From assembly GCA_945836835.1 (NCBI GenBank), contig CAMAML010000094.1:1-5723 (forward strand): a stretch of DNA of 5,723 nucleotides, written 5' to 3'. The notes beneath the pieces are model-generated. The model saw only the letters and a list, made by a program, of their open reading frames with translations. It was not told the DNA's origin and did no database searches. Below are positions 1 through 5,312 of this stretch, piece after piece (within the stretch, counting starts at the first letter, position 1; the number at the start of each line of letters is the position of its first letter). The translations under genes were made by a program, and so were the position numbers. Source of the DNA: an uncultured cyanobacterium. GTDB lineage: Bacteria > Cyanobacteriota > Vampirovibrionia > Gastranaerophilales > Gastranaerophilaceae.

Positions 1-2
1 AT

Positions 3-896
3 TCTTCCGATTACTCCAACCCCCCATCAGGTTTTAAAGAGAAGTGTAGTGCGGGTTTGTGCGGAGGTGTAAACGATAAAGAGGATTATAGTGTGACATT
101 TAGCGGTAGCGGTTCGGAGAGTAACGACGCTGCCGCTAAGTCGTTCTGGGGGGCGATAAAGAAAGTCGGACTAAAATCCTTCGACTGGTTAACCGAATTT
201 ACGGGAAATCATAACGTCGCCTCCGCCTCGCTTATTGCGTTGTTCTTAGCCGGCATGCTTAGACCTGCAATTACGGTATCTTTGCCGGGGGAAAAAGACA
301 GGGACGACAAGATTTATGCAGCCGGTCACTCGATGGCATCTGCTCTAATCGGGTTTGCTTTCTCGACTCTCCTCACAACGCCTTTGGATTCGGGATGTAA
401 GTATATAGTGGAAGATGCCAAGAAAGTTTCCGCAGACGCTTTTGAAACATATTCAAAGAATGCGGAGTGGCTTGAAGATTACAAACGTCGTCATAACGGA
501 AAAACGGAAACAAGAAAACTCGATAAGAAATATTTCTTGAGTATTGTTTCCGACAAGGTCGATGAAATTAATAAGTTAAGATTTGAATACTTTGAAACTA
601 AGGATGCTAAGTTACTTACAAAGATTGCTAAATTGGAAAAACACATTTCCGGTATTGATGTTGCGATGAAAAATGTCAGCGACTGGGTAATTGCTATCCC
701 TCGTTCAATGTTAACCATTGCATTAATCCCGCCGATTTTGAAGTATGTTTTCCATTTGGAAAAGAAATCCAAAGCGGCTAAGGTTCAGGAACAGCAACCT
801 CAACAGGCTCAACAAAACATAAATATCAGTAACCCGACGAGTTCTTCCAAAACTCCGAGAGTTGCAATGAAAGATTTCTTGGGAGGGAACAAATAA
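3..896 (+). CDS. Hypothetical membrane protein, 5'-truncated, N-terminal TFSG motif
   Basis: I do not recognise a named family. The frame is open from base 3 with no stop, so the gene probably begins left of the window. A TTG at 57 is the first start-like codon, but no Shine-Dalgarno precedes it and I do not favour it. Counting the codon at 3-5 as residue 1 (297 visible residues), a polar leader carries TFSG at 32-35. Hydrophobic segments lie near 72-94, 107-128 and 227-251, with a charged, probably helical region (about 138-225) between the last two. The tail is Gln/Asn-rich (about 262-283) and ends in a short basic/Gly segment. Conserved-looking points are GMLRP, the EKDRDDKIYAAG linker and PLDS. 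Gene order and architecture match the next gene, to which it is translationally coupled. Likely an inner-membrane protein; function unknown. The reading frame is secure, the true start is not visible. Confidence 0.8.
   Translation, partial: SSDYSNPPSGFKEKCSAGLCGGVNDKEDYSVTFSGSGSESNDAAAKSFWGAIKKVGLKSFDWLTEFTGNHNVASASLIALFLAGMLRPAITVSLPGEKDRDDKIYAAGHSMASALIGFAFSTLLTTPLDSGCKYIVEDAKKVSADAFETYSKNAEWLEDYKRRHNGKTETRKLDKKYFLSIVSDKVDEINKLRFEYFETKDAKLLTKIAKLEKHISGIDVAMKNVSDWVIAIPRSMLTIALIPPILKYVFHLEKKSKAAKVQEQQPQQAQQNINISNPTSSSKTPRVAMKDFLGGNK
881..887 (+). promoter_or_regulatory. Strong Shine-Dalgarno inside the end of the upstream gene
   Basis: GGGAGGG lies 8 bases before the ATG at 896, inside the last codons of the upstream gene (Gly-Gly). 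Together with the TAATG stop/start overlap it fixes the start of the second gene and points to translational coupling. Confidence 0.75.
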
Positions 897-1681
897 TGTC
901 GATTAATCTTAATACAACTCCTAATATAAACCAACCGAAAGTTTATTCGCAAAATAATAATAACAAATATACTCGTAACAATACCCCGTCATTTACGGGA
1001 GGCATTTCTCAGTCATATGATGCCTTTTGCCACGGGGTCGGGAAAAAAGTTTGCAGTAAAATTTTTAACAACAGGTTCATGAACTGGGTCGGCAGTCTTC
1101 CGAAAGATCCCGATAATGCCGTTAAACACTTTCTTGTCGTCGGTTCCGTTATCACAAGCGGTATGTATATGAAACAGACGCTCACCAACGAAAAAATGGA
1201 TAAAGACAGACGCCAAACCTTGGCGGCAAACCAAGGCTTTACATTGTTACTTTCAACTTTGGGTGCTTATACGCTTGACAGCAAGCTCAGAAATTGGTGG
1301 GGCGATATGCACATTAAATATCTCTCCGCATCGGAAGAAGGTAAGGCTCTTGTAAACGGCTGGAAGAATAAAAACGCAGAGATTGAAAAGGCAAATAAAA
1401 ACCTTGCAAAAGAGGTTCAACAACCAAAATTGAAGATTGATCAGTATATTGAACAGTTCGGTTCCGAACATGTGTATGATGAAAAAACATTGAAATCTCT
1501 GAAATTCAGAAGCAAAGGTTTCACGGCTCTTCGTCAAATCCTCGTATTCGGTTTTGTATACAGGTTCTTTGTTCCGCTTGTGGTTGTAAAACCTACAAAC
1601 TGGTTGTGCGAAAAATATCTTGAGAACAAGAAAAAGAATCAGGCGTTAGCTGCTCAACAAGCTAATACACAAAAATCTTAG
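896..1681 (+). CDS. Hypothetical membrane protein with N-terminal PSFTGG motif
   Basis: The product has 261 residues and no function I recognise. The N-terminus (1-30) is disordered, rich in Asn and Thr, and leads into PSFTGG at 31-36, a motif style I associate with Gastranaerophilales hypothetical proteins. Hydrophobic segments lie near 75-95, 109-127 and 209-232. A charged helical stretch (about 140-205) separates the second and third, and the tail (241-261) is Lys then Gln/Ala-rich. The block from GMYMKQTL through EKMDKDRR to STLGAYTLDS (89-129) lines up with the GML...EKDRDD...STLLTTPLDS block of the upstream gene, so the two are probably diverged duplicates. The ATG overlaps the upstream TAA by one base and has a strong Shine-Dalgarno, so the start is firm. 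Probably an inner-membrane protein made in a fixed ratio with its upstream partner; that role is inference. Confidence 0.85.
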   Translation: MSINLNTTPNINQPKVYSQNNNNKYTRNNTPSFTGGISQSYDAFCHGVGKKVCSKIFNNRFMNWVGSLPKDPDNAVKHFLVVGSVITSGMYMKQTLTNEKMDKDRRQTLAANQGFTLLLSTLGAYTLDSKLRNWWGDMHIKYLSASEEGKALVNGWKNKNAEIEKANKNLAKEVQQPKLKIDQYIEQFGSEHVYDEKTLKSLKFRSKGFTALRQILVFGFVYRFFVPLVVVKPTNWLCEKYLENKKKNQALAAQQANTQKS

Positions 1682-1710
1682 CCCAAAATCGCTATATTTA
1701 AAATAAACGA

Positions 1711-1738
1711 TTGCCAAAATTATTTTTGAGCTTATAAT
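1711..1738 (+). promoter_or_regulatory. Sigma-70-type promoter for the third gene
   Basis: TTGCCA at 1711-1716 and a perfect TATAAT at 1733-1738 are separated by 16 bases. Transcription would begin near 1745, giving a leader of about 32 bases before the ATG at 1777. It lies in the 95-base gap after the second gene, so the third gene is probably its own transcription unit or has an internal promoter. No convincing terminator precedes it. Confidence 0.65.
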
Positions 1739-1776
1739 AGGATTGTAGGCATTAATTTTGATGTGTGTATAGAGAT

Positions 1777-2484
1777 ATGAACGTACAGGGAATAACACGG
1801 TCGGCAATAAATCAAGGGCTTAGTTTCGGGACGATTAACAAGGATAAAAAGACTCCGAAATTGCTCTCAAAAGATGTTGATAAAACAGTTAAAAAAGAAA
1901 GAATGCTCGCTCTTATCGGCTCCGTTACGGGGGTTGCGATACCGTTGTTGTGCTATATGAAACAACAAAAAGTCAAAAATCCCCTAAAAGTTAAATACAC
2001 CATAAAAGAAATGCTTATTATGGCAGCGGGCGGAAACCTCGGCGGAATATCCCTAAGCTCAATCGGAGAAAATCCTGACGATATTAAGAAAAAATGGCGT
2101 GAAGGTGCGTTTCAGATGATCTTAACCTCCGCTCCGATGTTAATGGTTGACACCTCAATAAAGTTTTGCAATTCCTCTAAAAATAAATATATAAACAACA
2201 ATATTTCAAAAATCATCGCCTCAGTTGTCGGGGTTACAATAGGTTCAAAGAGTGCAGAGACTCTTTTCAACAGGCTTAAGCCGCCCGAAGAACGTCATAA
2301 AAAACGAAAACTCCAATTAAAAGACATGCTTGCCAATATGGACGACTTTGTGGCAATCTGTACCTTCGCCAAAATCCCGTTTGTCGATAAGCTCCATGTA
2401 GAATGTCTTCTCCCGCTGATTTATTCCGTGTGCGGCTACCGCTCGGGGACAGGGGACAAACGTGAACTCCAACCACAGGAATAA
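1777..2484 (+). CDS. Hypothetical multi-pass membrane protein with N-terminal GLSFGT motif
   Basis: No named family recognised. I chose the ATG at 1777 (235 residues). An in-frame GTG at 1765 would add four residues but has no better ribosome site; both starts are weak. The basic N-terminus carries GLSFGT at 14-19, resembling the SFTG/TFSG motifs of the two preceding genes. Hydrophobic stretches lie near 42-61 (LALIGSVTGVAIPLL), 78-97 (Gly-rich), 112-125 and 143-157. A basic Pro-rich linker (166-182) is followed by a C-terminal block with MDD (188-190), AKIPFVDKLH (198-207) and a short hydrophobic segment ending in CGY (219-221). I half-remember similar MDD/AKIPF/CGY blocks in Melainabacterial hypotheticals, but this is recollection, not a search. 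The last codons contain a GGGGACA tandem repeat and may be an abnormal extension. Probably an inner-membrane protein of unknown role. Confidence 0.8.
   Translation: MNVQGITRSAINQGLSFGTINKDKKTPKLLSKDVDKTVKKERMLALIGSVTGVAIPLLCYMKQQKVKNPLKVKYTIKEMLIMAAGGNLGGISLSSIGENPDDIKKKWREGAFQMILTSAPMLMVDTSIKFCNSSKNKYINNNISKIIASVVGVTIGSKSAETLFNRLKPPEERHKKRKLQLKDMLANMDDFVAICTFAKIPFVDKLHVECLLPLIYSVCGYRSGTGDKRELQPQE
2445..2458 (+). repeat. Tandem GGGGACA x2 at the 3' end of the third gene
   Basis: GGGGACA occurs twice back to back (2445-2451 and 2452-2458), in the codons for the Ser-Gly-Thr-Gly-Asp stretch just after the CGY motif. It is G-rich against an AT-leaning background. It may be chance or a piece of a dispersed repeat that has altered the C-terminus. 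Confidence 0.5.
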
Positions 2485-2606
2485 TTTCTTATATAATGTT
2501 ACGAAATATTACGAAATAATTTCTCAAGGGCAATTTTTGCGGGGCAAATGTTTTTATATAGATGTACAGGTTAGTTAAACGATAAGTGTAAAGGTTTAGG
2601 TAGGTT
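2485..2606 (+). other. Intergenic leader with short repeats, possible weak terminator and promoter
   Basis: This 122-base gap contains a perfect tandem 10-mer, TTACGAAATA, at 2499-2508 and 2509-2518. AATAATTTCT is repeated at 2480-2489 and 2515-2524. The inverted repeat TTTGC-GGG-GCAAA at 2536-2548 is followed shortly by five T's (2551-2555) and could be a weak terminator for the gene before. TATAAT at 2492-2497 and TATAGA at 2557-2562 are possible -10 boxes, but neither has a good -35. The next gene probably has a promoter here, but I cannot place it confidently. Confidence 0.4.
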
Positions 2607-3500
2607 ATGGCTCCATTTGATTCGATACAGGGAATAGGTGCATTTTATAATCCATATGCTTCCTCATACGGAGTTCAGGGATATGCGACGGGTGCAATGG
2701 ATTATTCGTTGATGCCGTTTTTGGAAAATTACAAAAATCAGGTTGCGATGCTTGACCCGATGAACAATCCGATGAGCATGAACGGAAGTATTTTCGGGAT
2801 GAACCCTATGATGTCTTATAACCCGTATATGGGGGGGATGGGGTTTGGTAACTACTACAAAAACGGTAAGTTTGATTACGAAAGCTACTATGCCGATATG
2901 AGAAACCAAACACATTCCATGATGGAAAATTCGCTCCAACAAACTCGTGACAGCCGTCAGTTTCAATATAAGGCAAATGCTCCTATGACTTTGTTGCAAA
3001 AACAGGCAACGACATTAAAGGTTAAGATTGAGCAGAACGAGCAGGATCAGGTACAACAAGCATTGGATGCGTATTTGGCAAGTGTAAGAAATGTTTATGA
3101 CCCAAACGGCGAGATGTCCGAGCAGGATTTGTTGGCTCAAGCGGAAGCTCTTTACTCTCAACAGTTTGCAGGGCGTTCAATTCAGGGCGATTTGGCAGCT
3201 TTAAGCAAAGGCTCATTTGCTCACGGAGTTTTTCAATCCTTGACGCTCGGGATGTATGACAAAACAACCGCAGCCGAAAATATCTCAAAAATTACGGGAC
3301 AACCGGTCGCCTCAAAAGATGCATTGTTAAAGGTTGCGGGAAATGCAACCGGCGGTGCAATCCTCGGTTCGTTAGGTTTAGGCTTAATAGGTCGCTCAAT
3401 AAAATGCGGCGGCTGGGGCGCAATTATCGGTGCAGTTGCAGGGGCGGTTTTAGGATATCTCGGCAAAAACGGAGTACAAGCAACCAAAAAAGTTTCTTAG
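2607..3500 (+). CDS. Hypothetical protein: Met/Asn/Tyr/Gly-rich N-terminus, glycine-zipper C-terminus
   Basis: 297 residues, no family recognised. Three parts are visible. Residues 1-100 are low in charge and rich in Met, Asn, Tyr, Pro and Gly; residues 31-80 alone hold 11 Met, with repeated NP/MNP/NPY/GGMG-like steps. Residues 105-240 are Gln/Ala-rich and probably helical, including a long stretch around 127-187. Residues 244-287 form two glycine-rich hydrophobic segments (GNATGGAILGSLGLGLIG and GAIIGAVAGAVLGYLG) joined by a short turn with Arg, Lys and Cys, the pattern of a glycine-zipper hairpin that packs in a membrane. No cleavable signal peptide is evident. The ATG at 2607 has AGG at 2598-2600, six bases upstream, as a modest ribosome site. 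A strong terminator follows 34 bases after the stop, so the gene ends its transcript. It could be a membrane-inserting, oligomerising or surface-structure protein; this is inference from composition. Confidence 0.8.
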   Translation: MAPFDSIQGIGAFYNPYASSYGVQGYATGAMDYSLMPFLENYKNQVAMLDPMNNPMSMNGSIFGMNPMMSYNPYMGGMGFGNYYKNGKFDYESYYADMRNQTHSMMENSLQQTRDSRQFQYKANAPMTLLQKQATTLKVKIEQNEQDQVQQALDAYLASVRNVYDPNGEMSEQDLLAQAEALYSQQFAGRSIQGDLAALSKGSFAHGVFQSLTLGMYDKTTAAENISKITGQPVASKDALLKVAGNATGGAILGSLGLGLIGRSIKCGGWGAIIGAVAGAVLGYLGKNGVQATKKVS

Positions 3501-3534
3501 ATTGGAAGTTTATATACATAAACCCCCGAATAAA

Positions 3535-3567
3535 TCTCGACAAAAATATTCTTTGTCGGGATTTTTT
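3535..3567 (+). terminator. Rho-independent terminator after the glycine-zipper gene
   Basis: TCTCGACAAA (3535-3544) pairs with TTTGTCGGGA (3552-3561): ten pairs including one T-G wobble, with a 7-base loop AATATTC. Six T's follow at 3562-3567. This is a textbook intrinsic terminator on the + strand and separates the glycine-zipper gene from the DUF4145-like gene. Confidence 0.9.
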
Positions 3568-3568
3568 A

Positions 3569-3577
3569 TGTTAGAAT
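3569..3577 (+). promoter_or_regulatory. Extended -10 promoter for the DUF4145-like gene
   Basis: TGTTAGAAT is TGn followed by a 5/6 match to TATAAT (3572-3577). It begins two bases after the terminator T-tract, so the -35 region would fall inside the terminator hairpin and has no good match (TTCTTT at 17 bases). An extended -10 can compensate for that. Transcription would start near 3584, essentially at the ATG at 3585, implying a leaderless mRNA. Confidence 0.45.
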
Positions 3578-3584
3578 GCATGTT

Positions 3585-4277
3585 ATGGTTGAGAATTTCG
3601 GATTTTTAAGAGATATAGATAAAGATTTGTATTCGCTGATTAATGAGGCGGAGAAACTTTATCGTGACGAGTATTTTGACCAGTGTATGACGCAGACGAG
3701 GCGTTTTGGAGAACATGTCTGTAAAACCGTTCTCGGAAATTACAGGACGATTGAGTCAACTTTTGACGACATGCTCGCAACTTTGAAGGACAAAGCCACG
3801 GGCGAGGTTCAGGAAAAGGAGTTTATCGACGACCTGTATTTTCTGAAAAAACACGGTAATGCATCTACCCATTCCGTCAGGGTAAAAAAAGACGGAATGG
3901 AGGCTTTGGAGTGTTTACAGCGTGCGTTTGAAGTTGCGGTGAGTTATGCGGTTTACAATCGTGGTGCAAAATCTTCCCTTCTTAAACTTCGCTATGATAC
4001 TGAGCTGCTTGTAACGGGCAAAAAATCGAAGAAAACTTTAGCCCAAAAATTTGAGGAGGCTAAAAAGAAAACGGAAAAGTCTTCCGCCAAGAAAGCCCTT
4101 TCCTCAAAACCAAAAGGGCAAAAAAGTTCAAAAAAGAAAAAGGTAACCAAACAATCTCATACGATGACCTCTAAAAAGAGAAAAAAAGGGGTTCCCGTAT
4201 TTTGGATAATTGTCGGAATTTCGTTTATTCTTTCGCTTTTGCTCTTGCTCGGGTTGTTTTTGGTTTCGCTAAAATAG
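3585..4277 (+). CDS. DUF4145-like protein with lysine-rich linker and C-terminal membrane anchor
   Basis: 230 residues from the ATG at 3585. An in-frame ATG at 3576 would add three residues, but it overlaps the proposed -10 box and has no ribosome site. Residues 4-125 resemble DUF4145, the helical domain also found at the N-terminus of type I restriction HsdR subunits: NFGFL at 4-8, an AEKLYRDEYFDQC helix where that family has AE...DP, a following R...E helix, a hydrophobic/acidic segment, and the family's most typical signature, HGNASTH at 90-96, then a closing hydrophobic helix. Residues 146-201 are extremely basic (23 Lys in 56 residues). Residues 204-228 form one strongly hydrophobic helix with only two residues after it, a tail-anchor layout with the DUF4145 domain in the cytoplasm. 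No nuclease, helicase or kinase domain is attached. The role is unknown; the basic linker could contact nucleic acid or acidic phospholipid. The family call is from motifs by eye. Confidence 0.8.
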   Translation: MVENFGFLRDIDKDLYSLINEAEKLYRDEYFDQCMTQTRRFGEHVCKTVLGNYRTIESTFDDMLATLKDKATGEVQEKEFIDDLYFLKKHGNASTHSVRVKKDGMEALECLQRAFEVAVSYAVYNRGAKSSLLKLRYDTELLVTGKKSKKTLAQKFEEAKKKTEKSSAKKALSSKPKGQKSSKKKKVTKQSHTMTSKKRKKGVPVFWIIVGISFILSLLLLLGLFLVSLK

Positions 4278-4324
4278 AAAAATAGTTATTTAGGTTAAGT
4301 TTTTTTACAAAATTAGAAAAATGC

Positions 4325-4353
4325 TTAAGATTTTAATGTTTATGGGGTACAAT
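4325..4353 (+). promoter_or_regulatory. Promoter immediately upstream of the acyltransferase
   Basis: TTAAGA (4325-4330, 4/6 to TTGACA) and TACAAT (4348-4353, 5/6 to TATAAT) are spaced by the ideal 17 bases. The -10 box ends six bases before the ATG at 4360, so transcription would begin at or next to the start codon. No Shine-Dalgarno lies between, consistent with a leaderless message. Confidence 0.5.
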
Positions 4354-4359
4354 TAAGAT

Positions 4360-5184
4360 ATGGTTACAGAGGAAAAATTATATTCTGACATCCCGCCCAC
4401 AAAGCTGAGGAATAAGGAGGAGAAATTCACACCGGCAAAGACGTCGCGTTTTTGGCTGATGGTTGCGAGTTTGTTCTTCTTTAACATGCTCCAAAACAGG
4501 TTCTATGCGTTTCGTTATAAGGGGGCGGAGCATGCTCTTGAGGAAGGTATTCCGACAATAATATATGCACCGCACAGCAACTGGTGGGACGGTACGGTTC
4601 TGTATAACGTTGCTCACAGAATTTTTCACAAAGAAATTCGATTGATGATTGAGGAATTAAACAGATTTCCGCTTTTGCGTCGGGGCGGTGCGTATTCGGT
4701 ATGCAAAAAGTCCCCTCAATCAGCAATGAAGGCATTGCAGTATTCCGTAGAGGTTATGGGGGATTTGCGAAACCTCCTGTTCATATTTCCGCAGGGGATT
4801 ATAAGACCGCCTCATTTCAGACCATTTGAATTTCAGACGGGGCTTGCGTATATTGCTCAAAACGCCGTGAAAAAATACGGCAAAATCAATCTTGTCCCGA
4901 TGTCCATTGAGTATTGCTTTTTCAGGGATAACAGACCCGAGGTTATCGTGGATTTCGGTGAAAAGATTTCATTAACCCCCGATAACATAAAAAATTACGA
5001 CAGAAAAACCTTAACCCATCTTTTTGAACAAGGGATGACCGTAACCGCAGACAAGCAGTTTGATAACATTACGCACGGTAATATTGAGGATTATACGATT
5101 TTGTTTAAACAACACCTCAAATGGTACAGACGCATTGAACAAAGGCTTAAACGTATTGATATTCCTCCTGTTTCCGACGTGTAA
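4360..5184 (+). CDS. PlsC-like lysophospholipid/glycerolipid acyltransferase
   Basis: 274 residues, a normal size for bacterial PlsC-type enzymes, which move a fatty acyl group from acyl-ACP or acyl-CoA onto a lysophospholipid such as 1-acylglycerol-3-phosphate at the inner membrane. An interfacial or membrane helix lies near 31-44. Motif I is complete: APHSNWWDG at 70-78 gives the catalytic HX4D pair, His72 and Asp77. Motif II-like residues fall around 104-115 (PLLRRGGAYSV). Motif III is FPQG at 143-146, with Gln in place of the usual Glu, and Arg149 follows. Motif IV is VPMSIEY at 179-185. The HSNWWDG and FPQG forms suggest a subgroup distinct from canonical PlsC, perhaps acting on another lipid or a carotenoid/glycolipid acceptor; the substrate cannot be read from sequence. 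The start at 4360 fits the promoter placed just upstream. It is convergent with the pyruvyl transferase, another envelope gene. Confidence 0.87.
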   Translation: MVTEEKLYSDIPPTKLRNKEEKFTPAKTSRFWLMVASLFFFNMLQNRFYAFRYKGAEHALEEGIPTIIYAPHSNWWDGTVLYNVAHRIFHKEIRLMIEELNRFPLLRRGGAYSVCKKSPQSAMKALQYSVEVMGDLRNLLFIFPQGIIRPPHFRPFEFQTGLAYIAQNAVKKYGKINLVPMSIEYCFFRDNRPEVIVDFGEKISLTPDNIKNYDRKTLTHLFEQGMTVTADKQFDNITHGNIEDYTILFKQHLKWYRRIEQRLKRIDIPPVSDV

Positions 5185-5312
5185 CAGGCGTTCCTCGGAA
5201 TGCGTTCAAAAGTACCACGGTTTTTCCGCTGTTTTGTAACGGTTGTTTAGTTCTTATGCTTGAATTATTTTTTTTTTGATTGTAATGTGCGTCGGAAAGC
5301 CCATGGAGTGTC
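5185..5312. other. Convergent intergenic region with a ten-T run
   Basis: This 128-base gap separates the converging acyltransferase and pyruvyl transferase genes. Ten T's at 5268-5277 could end + strand transcription, but I find no stable stem directly in front of them. CGGAA (5196-5200) and TTCCG (5224-5228) are complementary but too short and too far apart. No convincing gene or RNA is present. Confidence 0.4.

Noticed and set aside
1687..1728. AATCG/CGATT and CAAAA/TTTTG inverted repeats after the second gene, as a terminator
   Set aside because: Loops are large or stems purely A-T, and no T-tract follows in the right place; the region is better explained by the promoter.
1765..1767. GTG start for the third gene
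   Set aside because: No Shine-Dalgarno precedes it and it gains only four residues; the ATG at 1777 is preferred, though not proven.
4269..4306. Possible terminator after the DUF4145-like gene (CTAAA/TTTAG followed by seven T's)
   Set aside because: The stem has only five mostly A-T pairs, a long loop and a gap before the T-run; too weak to call.
4414..4420. Perfect AAGGAGG inside the acyltransferase
   Set aside because: It encodes Lys-Glu-Glu in frame, and no ATG, GTG or TTG follows in frame at ribosome-site distance; the next Met codon is at 4459, so it does not define a start.
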